Positions 34,236-42,540 of a DNA stretch of 64,000 bases are shown piece by piece (position 1 is the first letter of the stretch; each line of letters begins with the position of its first letter). A program made the translations under genes and the position numbers. The stretch is from Taibaiella sp. (GTDB lineage: Bacteria; Bacteroidota; Bacteroidia; Chitinophagales; Chitinophagaceae): positions 186,001 through 250,000 of the forward strand of contig JAEUVV010000013.1 of NCBI GenBank assembly GCA_016786705.1, in the 5' to 3' direction. The notes under the pieces were generated by a model, which was not told the origin of the DNA, did no database searches, and saw nothing but the letters and a program-made list of their open reading frames with translations.

Positions 34236-35147
34236 TTACTTTTTGAATGTAGCAATGTAAGCATCCATTTCTTTATCGAAATCCGGGTTCTTAATAATTT
34301 TCTTGGCCTGGTTAAACAGCTCGATGGCTTTCTCCGTATTGCCCATCTCTTTATAAGCTTCGCCCATAAAAAGGTGTGTTTCAAAATTATCTTTATCCAG
34401 TGCCAGGATGATCTTACCTCTTTCAATAGCTTTATCAAACTGTCTTGATTGCAAAGCCATTTTACCCAGGGTAACCTGTGCTCTGAGATTTTTCGGGTTT
34501 TTCTCTGCAAAGTCGCGGAGTTTAAATACCCCGTTCATTACATCGCCCTGGTCGATCATCGCCAGCGCCAGGTCCAGCGTAGCTGTATCGTTGGCCGGGT
34601 TGATGCTGATCACTTTATTCAAAGAAGCTACTTTCCCATCTGCAAAAAGCCGGCGTATAGCAGGATCTTCCGAGGCCTTCATACCTTCTTCATACAAATG
34701 GGCGGCAAAGTTCAGAATTTTTTCCGAATTTTCCAAATCTCCGGCTTTAGCAAAATAATTTGCCGCAATTCCCTTCTGCCCGATGGCCTGCCAGCGCTTG
34801 CCCAGGGCCTCGTAAGCCAGGAATTTTTCTTTAGGATCTGTAGCTACGGTAGCCTTATGCTCAAAATTTTCGATCTCAGCCTTCACCTGTGGAGACAACA
34901 AACGTTTCTTTACATCTGCCTGCAGGGAATCGAAATCGGCAGCCTGTACCATCATGGCGCCGCCCATCATTGGCCCCGCCGCAGGTTTAGACTCATGATC
35001 ATGGTCATGCTCCTCGCCGGGTGCATGATTATGACCGGCATGTGCATCCTCCTGTTGCTTCCCGGGTTTAACGTTTGTAGTACCAAAGTAAATACCTGCT
35101 GTGGCAACCAAAGCTATGGCTATAGCAATAATCTGTTTAGAATTCAA
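34236..35147 (-). CDS. Membrane-anchored TPR protein with His-rich linker
   Basis: A predicted 303-residue protein with an N-terminal membrane anchor (NSKQIIAIAIALVATAGIYF), a histidine- and acid-rich linker (HAGHNHAPGEEHDHDHE, residues about 36-52) and tetratricopeptide repeats over the C-terminal half (LAYEALGKRWQAIGQKGIAA, then LRAQVTLGKMALQSRQFDKA). The repeats should face the periplasm. No ATG fits the start: the open frame begins with a TTG at 35168 inside the promoter box, and a second TTG at 35147 lies 18 bases after it and is preferred. The His-rich stretch could bind metal. Function unknown; probably a scaffold. Confidence 0.75.
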   Translation of the reverse strand: MNSKQIIAIAIALVATAGIYFGTTNVKPGKQQEDAHAGHNHAPGEEHDHDHESKPAAGPMMGGAMMVQAADFDSLQADVKKRLLSPQVKAEIENFEHKATVATDPKEKFLAYEALGKRWQAIGQKGIAANYFAKAGDLENSEKILNFAAHLYEEGMKASEDPAIRRLFADGKVASLNKVISINPANDTATLDLALAMIDQGDVMNGVFKLRDFAEKNPKNLRAQVTLGKMALQSRQFDKAIERGKIILALDKDNFETHLFMGEAYKEMGNTEKAIELFNQAKKIIKNPDFDKEMDAYIATFKK

Positions 35148-35165
35148 GGCTTTGAAAATTTTTCG

Positions 35166-35173
35166 CAAAGTTA
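35166..35173 (-). promoter_or_regulatory. -7 box of the TPR gene; decides the start
   Basis: TAACTTTG on the minus strand. The TTG inside the box at 35168 would be the longest start, but transcription should begin below it, so the TTG at 35147 is favoured. Confidence 0.5.
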
Positions 35174-35231
35174 ATCAACTATTTGAGTCGAAAGGTTAAA
35201 GGCGGGACAAAAAAGCCGGTAGTCCGAACGC

Positions 35232-35465
35232 CTAAAGACCATTCTTCGCCCTTTTGTGCCTGTATTGCTGTACGAACAGCACAGCTTCCCGCATAGTTTC
35301 CGGGCAAGCCGCAAAACATGCTACGGTACCGCTACCGGGAATATACTCCAGCCTCAGCAATAGCTTCTGGTAATAAAAGCCCTGTTCTGCCAAAAATCTT
35401 ACCACGGCCCATTTCCGAAGATCTGTTTTAACACGTGGCCGGAAACGATGCGGATAAATCTTCAT
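35232..35465 (-). CDS. Hypothetical small basic protein
   Basis: A 77-residue open frame with an ATG start (MKIYPHRFRPRVKTDLRKWA) and a basic composition, predicted soluble, with a central LLLRLEYIPGSGTVACFAAC strand-like segment. I do not recognise a family. It occupies the otherwise empty stretch between the TPR gene and ridA, on the same strand as both, and its codon use resembles the neighbours. No promoter box is visible. It could be a real small gene or a chance frame. Confidence 0.4.
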   Translation of the reverse strand: MKIYPHRFRPRVKTDLRKWAVVRFLAEQGFYYQKLLLRLEYIPGSGTVACFAACPETMREAVLFVQQYRHKRAKNGL

Positions 35466-35574
35466 TGTAACCTGACGGAAGGACAGGGGTAAGGTAAACC
35501 ATACCCCGAATCAAAGGGCCGGTTAAATGCTATCCGGCATTCCAGGCAGACTTTCTTATCTCCCCATACCAGTT

Positions 35575-35988
35575 TTAATCAATCGTAGCAATACACTTCA
35601 GCTCGATAGCAATCGGAGTAGGTAAAGAGTTGATCTCTACTGTGGTACGACAAGGTTGATTGTCTTTAAAATATTCGGCGTAAATACGGTTATAGGTAGC
35701 GAAATCGCGCTTCATATTCACCAGGAAAACGGTTACGTCTACCAGCTGGTCCCAACTGCTGCCGCTTTCTTCCAATACGATCCGCACATTATCAAACACG
35801 TTACGACACTGCGCCTCAAAATCAAAACTCAGGAAATTGCCGTTTTTATCCAGTTCCAGGCCGGGGATCTGGTTATCTACCGTTCTGGGACCGATACCGG
35901 AAAGAAACAATAAGTTACCTACTTTGCGGGCATGCGGATAAAGGCCTACCGGGGCCGGAGCTTTGTTCGTTGAGATTTTTTCTGACAT
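35575..35988 (-). CDS. RidA family enamine/imine deaminase
   Basis: Small trimeric enzyme of the YjgF/YER057c/UK114 family, 137 residues. It hydrolyses reactive enamines released by PLP enzymes. Features: HARKVGNLLFLSGIGPR at the N-terminal third, the substrate-binding arginine in QPCRTTVEINSLP near 115-127, and a closing IELKCIATID strand. The divergent neighbour is an aminotransferase-IV-type PLP enzyme, which is a sensible partner because such enzymes release enamine intermediates. The family is broad, so deaminase activity is likely but not certain. A perfect promoter box lies four bases before its ATG. Confidence 0.88.
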   Translation of the reverse strand: MSEKISTNKAPAPVGLYPHARKVGNLLFLSGIGPRTVDNQIPGLELDKNGNFLSFDFEAQCRNVFDNVRIVLEESGSSWDQLVDVTVFLVNMKRDFATYNRIYAEYFKDNQPCRTTVEINSLPTPIAIELKCIATID

Positions 35989-35992
35989 AAGG

Positions 35993-36000
35993 CAAATATA
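35993..36000 (-). promoter_or_regulatory. -7 box of ridA-like gene (possible leaderless start)
   Basis: TATATTTG on the minus strand, then CCTT, then ATG. The four-base gap predicts an mRNA beginning at the start codon. Confidence 0.65.
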
Positions 36001-36058
36001 TTGAAAATATCAAAGACCACTTGTATTTCCCGCTATAGTTTCTCTTGTCAAAAAAAAT

Positions 36059-36066
36059 TACATTTG
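36059..36066 (+). promoter_or_regulatory. -7 box of the aminotransferase IV gene (possible leaderless start)
   Basis: TACATTTG, then AAGC, then ATG at 36071. It is divergent from the ridA-like promoter, only 58 bases away, and has the same four-base gap. Confidence 0.65.
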
Positions 36067-36070
36067 AAGC

Positions 36071-36724
36071 ATGGAAAACACGACCGGTTTAATCGAAACC
36101 ATGTATGTACTGGACCAGCAGATCGCCCTGGAAACCTATCACAGGAGCCGCCTGCAGGCAGGACTGGAAAAGTACCGCATAAAACTAAGTGCGGAAAAAA
36201 TTTTCAGAGAACTCTACAAATCCATTGAAAGACATGCGGCGGAAGGACCGGAACTGAAAGTAAGGTTCGAAATTTTCCCGACCCCTACGGCCAGCGCGAT
36301 GCAAATAAAGGTATCCGCGTTTAGCCGGAAGGCGTTGAAGCCCGTAAAACTGGGCTTTGCCGGTGATTTACGGGTTAACGCAAGCCTGGCAGACCATTTA
36401 AAAACTACGGAGCGGGATGTTTATGATGCCGCATTGGCGCAGGCAAAAGAACAGGGAATGGATGACCTTGTGCTCTGTAACGAACACGGAGCTGTGGCTG
36501 AAACCGGCATTTTCAACATCCTCTGGTACGAAGAAGCTGCCCGGCAATGGTTCACCCCCCCCCTTTCTTCCGGCTGCGTGGCCGGTGTGCAGCGGGCTTA
36601 CTTACTGGACTCCGGCAATCTGCAGGAAAAAATCTGTTACCCGGAAGACCTGTTGAATGCTAAATCGATCATGGTCTGTAATGCCCTCAGAGGGGTTTTA
36701 AATGTTGCGGAGCTGCAGTATTAA
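36071..36724 (+). CDS. Class IV aminotransferase (4-amino-4-deoxychorismate lyase-like)
   Basis: PLP-dependent enzyme of 217 residues with the fold-type IV signature. The PLP lysine is expected in HLKTTERDVYDAA (near residue 117), the conserved Glu and Asn in GAVAETGIFNILW near 150-162, and the phosphate-binding loop in PPLSSGCVAGVQRAYLL near 170-186. In size and loop pattern it is nearest to PabC, which makes 4-aminobenzoate for folate, but branched-chain or D-amino-acid aminotransferases share these motifs. The protein is shorter than typical PabC (about 270). A ridA-like deaminase is divergent. pabB is not in the window. Confidence 0.8.
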   Translation: MENTTGLIETMYVLDQQIALETYHRSRLQAGLEKYRIKLSAEKIFRELYKSIERHAAEGPELKVRFEIFPTPTASAMQIKVSAFSRKALKPVKLGFAGDLRVNASLADHLKTTERDVYDAALAQAKEQGMDDLVLCNEHGAVAETGIFNILWYEEAARQWFTPPLSSGCVAGVQRAYLLDSGNLQEKICYPEDLLNAKSIMVCNALRGVLNVAELQY

Positions 36725-36890
36725 TAGTTAATTGTTATTGTGAATGGTTAATGATTAATGGACGATGAATGATGAATAATGGGAGATTGTTAATGGTCAA
36801 TGATTAATTGTTAATGGGTGATGAGTGGTAGTAGGTGTTGATGGGTGATGGGTGATGGGTGATGGGTGATTGTAAATAATTAACGACAGT
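36725..36890. repeat. Low-complexity A/T-rich stretch with TTAATG runs and a tandem ATGGGTG repeat
   Basis: After the aminotransferase gene come many degenerate TTAATGATTAATGG-type units, then four tandem copies of ATGGGTG (36841-36868). No open frame of note and no promoter box. It looks like slippage-expanded intergenic sequence. Confidence 0.7.
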
Positions 36891-36954
36891 AGCCGGGTTG
36901 AAGTATATCATCATCTCCGGCCAGACACACTTACGAACCATCAAGCCGTCTTTT

Positions 36955-37100
36955 CTACTGTAGCGTAGCGAAGACATCTCTTTGCTCTATCGTTGAGACT
37001 GCTTCGCTTTATCAATCTCTTCGTTCCTCTAAATTCCTTGTGGTCAAAATGACGCAAGGTACGAGTAGGCTTCACCCTTCGACCTACTTAGGCTGACAAA
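36955..37100. repeat. Degenerate copy of the CATTTCGACC...GAACGAAG...CTTCGCTACGCT repeat
   Basis: Read on the minus strand, the stretch contains TGCGTCATTTTGACCACAAG, GGAACGAAGAGATTG, GCGAAGCAGTCTC and GTCTTCGCTACGCTACAG, and a separate CACCCTTCGACCTACTTAGG half. I recognise these as decayed pieces of widespread intergenic repeats seen in many bacterial genomes, including Bacteroidota. No gene is visible. Confidence 0.55.
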
Positions 37101-37113
37101 AGTTTTTAAAACA

Positions 37114-37145
37114 ACTAATGGCGGGCCATACGGCCCGCCATTAGT
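37114..37145. terminator. Terminator of the OmpA-like gene
   Basis: A perfect 14-bp stem ACTAATGGCGGGCC / GGCCCGCCATTAGT with loop ATAC. It lies 19 bases after the OmpA-like stop; on the minus strand it is followed by a T-rich stretch (TGTTTTAAAAACTTTTG). Confidence 0.85.
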
Positions 37146-37164
37146 CAATATACTATACAGATCT

Positions 37165-39489
37165 TTAATCTCTCAATTTCAGGTCCATTTCCACGCGACG
37201 GTTTTTCGCTCTTCCGGCCGCAGTTTTGTTATCAGCTACAGGTTCCACCTGGCCATGACCCACTGCAGTCAAACGGCTGGCATCAATACCCTTACTTACG
37301 AAGTAAGCTTTCACTGCATCAGCCCTTTCCTGCGAAAGTATCATATTGCGTTCTGCTTTACCCGTAATATCGGTATGACCGTCAATCGTCATATCATAAT
37401 CCACATATTCGTTAAGGATAGCTACGATCTCATCCAGCAGTTTGTGCGATGTTTTCTTGATCACTGCTTTCCCGGTTTCAAACTGGATCGCTGTAGCAGC
37501 AAAGGCCAGGCGTTTTTTCACTTCAGCCCTCACTTCAGGACAACCCTGGTTTTCACGCGTTCCCGGCACTTTAGGACATTTATCCAGGTGGTCCGGAATA
37601 CCGTCATTATCGGAATCAGGACAACCCTCATTCGCACGCGGACCGGCATGTTCCGGGCATTTATCTTCCCAATCCGCGATACCATCTCCGTCACTGTCAT
37701 TACAACCCTGGAATTCCGCTCTACCCGGGATATCCGGGCATTTATCATCCATATCGGCAATACCATCTCCATCACGATCAGGGCAGCCTTTGGTCGCTAC
37801 GGTTCCCGGAATATCCGGGCACAGGTCTTCGTTATCGGCGATACCATCCCCATCACGGTCCGGGCAACCCTGGGCACTGGCCACACCCGGTACATCCGGG
37901 CATTTGTCCAGGCTATCCACAATGCCATCTTTGTCTTTATCCAGCGGCGGGCAGCCTTTATCTTCCCAGGTACCTGCTACCCCATTACATTGGTCATATT
38001 TGTTAGACACTTTATCGCCGTCTGTATCTTTCAGCTTACGCTTCATGATGGGTACCATCGCGCCGAAGTACAGGTTAACGCCTTTGGCCTGGTTAGTAGC
38101 CATAAAAGCCAACGCGTCATCCGTCCCGAAATACAGGCCTGCCACCCGCAAGCCAAGGCCGGCCTTTAAACTTTGTGTAAAGAAATTATAAGTGATGGGC
38201 AAGCCTACTGTAAGTATTTTATTTTCATACCTTGGAGTTAAAGTCAGTTGCGAAGCCGTAAAAGGCGCAAAGCTCTCGGTACCGGGAATGAAGCCCTGGA
38301 TATAGGTAGCATTCGCATAGAACTTATCATTGATGTTATAGTCAGCCCCTAACACGATAGAAGTAGGCAGCATGATACGCTGTTTCCCGGTACCCTCTTC
38401 ATAAGTATTACTGATTCCCTGGCGGGTCAGGTAATCTCTCAGTTTAGGAATATCGCTCTGGTATTCCCTGATCGTATCATTAGATAAAGTACCGGAACCA
38501 TTAACGTTCAGGTTCGTGGTATTTTTATAAGTGATCCTGCCGAAATCGGTCAATGCAGCAGAGAAACGCCATTTGTAACGACTGGCTTCCGGATTGATAT
38601 TATCGGTCCTGCCATTCATTTCATAAGTAAGATCAGATTTATTTTTCTTGATCTCGTAAGTTACTCCAAGGTCGGCGCCAATACCTGCCGCGGAACCGTC
38701 GAACATCGCTTTGGCCCTGCTGGACAAGTAATCCACGATGCTGTTTTCATTATCCAGGCTTGATTTCTCAGCGCTGGTAGAGCCATTCATACGGATAGAG
38801 GTCGCCTCTATAGTTCCTCGACTATTACCGGAGGGATCAGGACGGTATTCCCCGTCCAGCTCTATGATATTGGTACCGGCATAACTGAAGCCGCCCAGGT
38901 ATTTTGCCGTGATCCCCAAGGACAAGGCATTTTTTTCATTTTCCCATAAAGTGGTGGCATAGGTCAATGCCAGCTCACTCCAGCCATTCACATTTACCCG
39001 CATATTGTTGACATTAATATCGGTTACGGAATTGGAGCTGTTGAAAAGGGTACTGAAGAATTTGGAATCGTAACCACGGATACCGGCTGTAGTACGGATC
39101 CGGTTGGTTAGTGCAAAATTATGCTTGTTGTTGAAGCTGGCGTAGATATTAAACAGGCTTACGTCCAGCCCCCCGGCAAGATCAAACTTATCTTTATTGC
39201 CCCGGGTAAGTATCTGGTCCATATCGGCCACACTCAGGCCTTTCCCAGAGGTAAGATTATCAAAAATACCCCTTGAGTTAATGGTACCATAGCTTTGATC
39301 CAGCCCCGCATTAAAGGAAACGATGTCTATAGACCATTTCACTTTGGAGTCGGCGATCAATGCCGGGTTTAAATAAATGGATTTTGTAGGAAGATAATTG
39401 CCGGTGGCAACACCAAAAAATCGCTGGGCATTCGCCGAAGCTGTCAAGGCCAGTAGCGCGGTAGTAAATAGTGTACATTTTCTTATCAT
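37165..39489 (-). CDS. Outer-membrane DUF5723 beta-barrel fused to TSP3 repeats and OmpA domain
   Basis: A 774-residue outer-membrane protein. Signal peptide MIRKCTLFTTALLALTASANA; a beta-barrel of about residues 22-480 resembling DUF5723 (FGVATGNYLPTKSIYLNPAL); six to seven thrombospondin type-3 calcium-binding repeats at about 488-645 (DRDGDGIADNEDLCPDIPG and variants); and a C-terminal OmpA peptidoglycan-binding domain at about 660-770 (IDGHTDITGKAERNMILSQ). It probably spans the outer membrane and anchors it to the wall. It is flanked by a repeat-rich gap and an orphan response regulator. The repeats create long false frames on the other strand. Confidence 0.88.
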   Translation of the reverse strand: MIRKCTLFTTALLALTASANAQRFFGVATGNYLPTKSIYLNPALIADSKVKWSIDIVSFNAGLDQSYGTINSRGIFDNLTSGKGLSVADMDQILTRGNKDKFDLAGGLDVSLFNIYASFNNKHNFALTNRIRTTAGIRGYDSKFFSTLFNSSNSVTDINVNNMRVNVNGWSELALTYATTLWENEKNALSLGITAKYLGGFSYAGTNIIELDGEYRPDPSGNSRGTIEATSIRMNGSTSAEKSSLDNENSIVDYLSSRAKAMFDGSAAGIGADLGVTYEIKKNKSDLTYEMNGRTDNINPEASRYKWRFSAALTDFGRITYKNTTNLNVNGSGTLSNDTIREYQSDIPKLRDYLTRQGISNTYEEGTGKQRIMLPTSIVLGADYNINDKFYANATYIQGFIPGTESFAPFTASQLTLTPRYENKILTVGLPITYNFFTQSLKAGLGLRVAGLYFGTDDALAFMATNQAKGVNLYFGAMVPIMKRKLKDTDGDKVSNKYDQCNGVAGTWEDKGCPPLDKDKDGIVDSLDKCPDVPGVASAQGCPDRDGDGIADNEDLCPDIPGTVATKGCPDRDGDGIADMDDKCPDIPGRAEFQGCNDSDGDGIADWEDKCPEHAGPRANEGCPDSDNDGIPDHLDKCPKVPGTRENQGCPEVRAEVKKRLAFAATAIQFETGKAVIKKTSHKLLDEIVAILNEYVDYDMTIDGHTDITGKAERNMILSQERADAVKAYFVSKGIDASRLTAVGHGQVEPVADNKTAAGRAKNRRVEMDLKLRD

Positions 39490-39691
39490 ACAAAGAGGAA
39501 ATTTTAGACCAAGACGAAGTTACTATAAAGAAAGACAATATGTTAATGTTTTCTATAAAAACAATATATGTTTTTAACCACAGCCCGCAATCGCCTGATT
39601 AACCCTCCCCGGTCAATAATTACCTCTAGGTCCCCTCACACATTAGTATTGAAAAAATCGCCGCAAACTTAGGTGGATAGCTAATTTTAAT

Positions 39692-39699
39692 TAAATTTG
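39692..39699 (+). promoter_or_regulatory. -7 box of the response regulator gene
   Basis: TAAATTTG, 25 bases before the ATG at 39725. No -33 TTG at normal spacing. Confidence 0.5.
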
Positions 39700-39724
39700 C
39701 TACAAACATCAATACTAATATTAT

Positions 39725-40417
39725 ATGAGCGTGAAAGCAAAGATCCTTTTGGTTGAAGATGATGCTTCTCTCGGATTTGTAGTGAAAGACAGCCTGGAAG
39801 ACAGTGGATATGAAGTATTACTTTGCAATGATGGCGAAAGCGGATGGCAACAGTTCATGCGCAACAACGTGGATATTTGCTTGCTGGATGTAATGCTTCC
39901 GCGTAAGGATGGCATGACACTGGCCACACAGATCCGTAAAAAAAATGAAAAGGTCCCCATCATATTCCTGACGGCCCGGAATATGGACGAAGACAAGATC
40001 GCCGGTTTTAAAGCCGGGGGCGACGACTATATCGTGAAGCCCTTCAATATGGAAGAGCTGCTTTTGCGCCTGGAAGTATTCCTGAAGCGTACCAAAGAGG
40101 ACAAAGTGCTGAATGAACAGGTCGTTTTCGGTACAGACAGCTTCTTTGATTATGATAATTTATTATTAATGAACCAGAATAACCCGCTGCAGCTGACCCA
40201 GAAAGAAGCGGACCTGTTCCGGTACCTCATTCAAAATAAAAATACCGTACTCAAGCGCGAAGACATCCTGATCAATGTGTGGGGAAAAGATGACTATTTC
40301 CTGGGCAGGAGCATGGACGTTTTCATGACCAAAGTAAGAAAATACATAAAAGACATCAATGGTTTGGAGCTACAAACTATTCATGGGGTTGGATTTAAGC
40401 TGATTTTGGAACAATAA
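39725..40417 (+). CDS. OmpR-family response regulator, no adjacent kinase
   Basis: A two-domain transcription regulator of 230 residues. The receiver domain has the acidic pair E11-D12-D13, the phosphoacceptor Asp55 in LLDVMLPRKDG, Thr83 in FLTARN and Lys105 in IVKPFN. The C-terminal winged helix of about residues 130-228 includes LTQKEADLFRYLIQNKNTV and the DVFMTKVRKYIKD recognition helix. All phosphorylation residues are intact. No histidine kinase gene lies next to it, so its partner is elsewhere. Target genes are unknown; the downstream accD has its own strong promoter, so they are not clearly an operon. Confidence 0.92.
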   Translation: MSVKAKILLVEDDASLGFVVKDSLEDSGYEVLLCNDGESGWQQFMRNNVDICLLDVMLPRKDGMTLATQIRKKNEKVPIIFLTARNMDEDKIAGFKAGGDDYIVKPFNMEELLLRLEVFLKRTKEDKVLNEQVVFGTDSFFDYDNLLLMNQNNPLQLTQKEADLFRYLIQNKNTVLKREDILINVWGKDDYFLGRSMDVFMTKVRKYIKDINGLELQTIHGVGFKLILEQ

Positions 40418-40418
40418 G

Positions 40419-40448
40419 TTTGGCACAAATTCAAAAGTACTATCTTTG
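40419..40448 (+). promoter_or_regulatory. Promoter of accD
   Basis: TTTG at 40419-40422, exactly 18 bases, TATCTTTG at 40441-40448, leader of about 22 bases. A textbook Bacteroidota promoter; its -33 box begins just after the response regulator stop. Confidence 0.8.
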
Positions 40449-40470
40449 TCCCCCTTAAAATTAGAAATTT

Positions 40471-41322
40471 ATGAGTAGTTGGTTTAAAAGAATATCAAAA
40501 AGTATTTCTACCGAAACCAAAGAAAAGAAAGAAGTGCCGGATGGCCTTTGGCATAAATGTAGTTCCTGTAAAGAGACCTACACTACAGACACTTTAGTAG
40601 CCAACCTCTATGTTTGTCCTAAATGTAATTTTCACAACAGGATCAACTATAAAGAGTATTTCGACATCGTTTTTGATGATGGGCAATACGAAGAGCTTTT
40701 TGCCAATATCGTACCTAAAGACCACCTGGAATTCGTAGACGTAAAACCCTACAAGAACAGGCTGGAAGCGGCCCAGAAACAAACAGGGCTTAAGGATGCG
40801 ATGACTGTAGGTTATGGTAAGATCAACGGCCGGCAACTGGTAATAGCCTGCATGAACTTTAACTTCATCGGCGGCTCTATGGGCTCTGTAGTAGGTGAGA
40901 AAATTTCGCGTGCGATCGATTACGCGATCAAGCATAAATCGGCATTTATGATCATCAGCAAATCAGGTGGCGCCCGTATGATGGAAAGTGCCTTCTCCCT
41001 GATGCAAATGGCTAAAACATCAGCCAAACTAAATCAACTGGCAGATGCCAAACTTCCGTATATCTCTTTCTTAACCGATCCTACTACCGGCGGGGTAACC
41101 GCTTCATTCGCAATGCTGGGTGATATTAATATTGCCGAGCCCAATGCTTTGATCGGTTTTGCAGGCCCAAGGATCATTAAAGAAACCATCCGTAAAGACC
41201 TGCCGGCCGGCTTCCAGCGCTCTGAATTCCTGCTGGAACACGGGTTCCTGGATTTTATAGTAGACCGTAAAGAACTGAAGAGCAAACTTAGTGATGTGAT
41301 TCAATGGTTTGGCGTTAAATAA
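40471..41322 (+). CDS. accD: Acetyl-CoA carboxylase carboxyltransferase subunit beta
   Basis: Transfers the carboxyl group from biotin to acetyl-CoA to make malonyl-CoA, with AccA. The 283 residues carry the N-terminal zinc ribbon (Cys30, Cys33, Cys49, Cys52 in HKCSSC and YVCPKC) and the crotonase-like core with [31 protein letters not shown] and [13 protein letters not shown]. Length and zinc motif are normal for bacterial AccD. accA is not adjacent. It ends at a hairpin shared with the convergent 3-hydroxyacyl-CoA dehydrogenase gene. Confidence 0.97.
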   Translation: MSSWFKRISKSISTETKEKKEVPDGLWHKCSSCKETYTTDTLVANLYVCPKCNFHNRINYKEYFDIVFDDGQYEELFANIVPKDHLEFVDVKPYKNRLEAAQKQTGLKDAMTVGYGKINGRQLVIACMNFNFIGGSMGSVVGEKISRAIDYAIKHKSAFMIISKSGGARMMESAFSLMQMAKTSAKLNQLADAKLPYISFLTDPTTGGVTASFAMLGDINIAEPNALIGFAGPRIIKETIRKDLPAGFQRSEFLLEHGFLDFIVDRKELKSKLSDVIQWFGVK

Positions 41323-41340
41323 GTCCATTCCATTAGTATA

Positions 41341-41374
41341 AAAAAAGCCCACGTTATAATAACGCGGGCTTTTT
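41341..41374. terminator. Shared terminator between accD and the 3-hydroxyacyl-CoA dehydrogenase gene
   Basis: AAAAAGCCCACGTTA pairs with TAACGCGGGCTTTTT. The single imperfect pair is A-C on the + strand but G-U on the minus strand, so the leftward gene has the better hairpin. T-runs on both sides. Confidence 0.8.
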
Positions 41375-41398
41375 CCGTTTAAAACAATTATCAGGAGC

Positions 41399-42367
41399 TT
41401 AAGCGTTCCATTTTTTATCCGCGAAACGCTCGCTGATCACTAACTCTTTACTGCCGGCAGTGTATTTGTAGAATCCTTCGCCGGATTTAACACCATAGTA
41501 GCCTGCCTGAACCATATTGGCCAGCAAAGTAGCCGGGGCATACTTTTGATTGCCGAAACCCATATGTAATACATTCATAATAGACAAGCAGGTATCCAGG
41601 CCGATAAAGTCTGCCAGTTGTAATGGCCCCATCGGGTGTGCCATACCTAATTTCATGATCGTATCGATCTCCTCCACACCGGCAACACCTTCCTGTAAGC
41701 TGGTGATCGCTTCATTAATCATCGGCATCAGGATACGGTTAGCGATGAATCCGGGATAATCATTAACGACGCAAGGTACTTTACCGATAAATGCCGTTAA
41801 TTCATGGATCACTTTAGTTACCTCTTTCTTAGTCGCGTAACCATTGATGATCTCGACCAGTTTCATTACCGGTACCGGGTTCATAAAGTGCATACCGATC
41901 ACCTGGCCGGGTCTTGAAGTATGAGAGCCGATACGGGTGATGGAGATAGAAGAAGTATTGGTCGCCAGGATAGCATGCGCAGGTGCCAGGCGGTCAATAT
42001 CTTTGAAAATACGTAACTTAAGGTCAATGCTTTCTGTAGCCGCTTCAACGATCAGGTCCGCGTCCTGGATACCCTCACCCAGGTCAGTGAACGTGGTAAT
42101 ATTTGCTAAAGCTTTTTCTTTTTGCTCTTCGGTTAAGGAGCCTTTTGCCATCTGGCGGTCCATATTTTTGGTAATGTTACCGATCGCTTTATCCAGGGCA
42201 GCCTGGGCGATATCGATCATGTGTACTTTAAACCCGTTTTGAGCAAACACATGCACAATACCATTTCCCATTGTACCCGCACCGATTACAGATACTGTTT
42301 TAATTTCATTAATACTATTGATCACTTTTGCTGCTTCCATAGTATCGCTTGTTAATACATCTGACAT
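41399..42367 (-). CDS. 3-hydroxybutyryl-CoA dehydrogenase
   Basis: NAD(P)-dependent dehydrogenase of 322 residues oxidising 3-hydroxyacyl-CoA in beta-oxidation, butyrate-type or polyhydroxybutyrate-linked metabolism. The dinucleotide loop GAGTMGNG is at residues 29-36; the catalytic His is in GMHFMNPVPVMKLVEI and the Glu-containing NRILMPMINEA lies later. An in-frame TTG at 42391 falls in the promoter box, so the ATG at 42367 (MSDVLTSD) is used; an internal ATG at 42340 (MEAAKV) is possible. It stands alone, converging with accD. Acyl-chain preference unknown. Confidence 0.92.
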   Translation of the reverse strand: MSDVLTSDTMEAAKVINSINEIKTVSVIGAGTMGNGIVHVFAQNGFKVHMIDIAQAALDKAIGNITKNMDRQMAKGSLTEEQKEKALANITTFTDLGEGIQDADLIVEAATESIDLKLRIFKDIDRLAPAHAILATNTSSISITRIGSHTSRPGQVIGMHFMNPVPVMKLVEIINGYATKKEVTKVIHELTAFIGKVPCVVNDYPGFIANRILMPMINEAITSLQEGVAGVEEIDTIMKLGMAHPMGPLQLADFIGLDTCLSIMNVLHMGFGNQKYAPATLLANMVQAGYYGVKSGEGFYKYTAGSKELVISERFADKKWNA

Positions 42368-42390
42368 TTGAAAATTTTTAAAAAAACACA

Positions 42391-42398
42391 CAAATATA
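42391..42398 (-). promoter_or_regulatory. -7 box of the 3-hydroxybutyryl-CoA dehydrogenase gene
   Basis: TATATTTG on the minus strand, 23 bases before the preferred ATG. No obvious -33 element. Confidence 0.5.
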
Positions 42399-42540
42399 AC
42401 GTAAATCCGGATAAATATTTACATAAATAGTTGTATTTTAACCTGCTTTTACCGGTAATTTTGTATAGCTGAATCCCTTCTGACATTTTATGTTTATCTT
42501 CGCGCCTTGCCTACGCAATTAATTTAGAGATAAAGATTAT

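Noticed and set aside
34449-35174. + strand frame of 241 residues opposite the TPR gene
   Set aside because: Lacks any recognisable domain and fully overlaps a better supported gene.
36841-36870. ATGGGTG repeats as a CRISPR array
   Set aside because: Units are seven bases, contiguous without spacers, and no cas genes are near.
37255-38169. Long + strand frame (304 residues) opposite the OmpA-like gene
   Set aside because: It is a shadow of the thrombospondin-type repeats on the other strand. The minus-strand gene has signal peptide, barrel, repeats and OmpA domain.
42495-42502. TATCTTCG as promoter of the PAP2-like gene
   Set aside because: One mismatch in the TTTG part and no -33 element; not listed as a feature.
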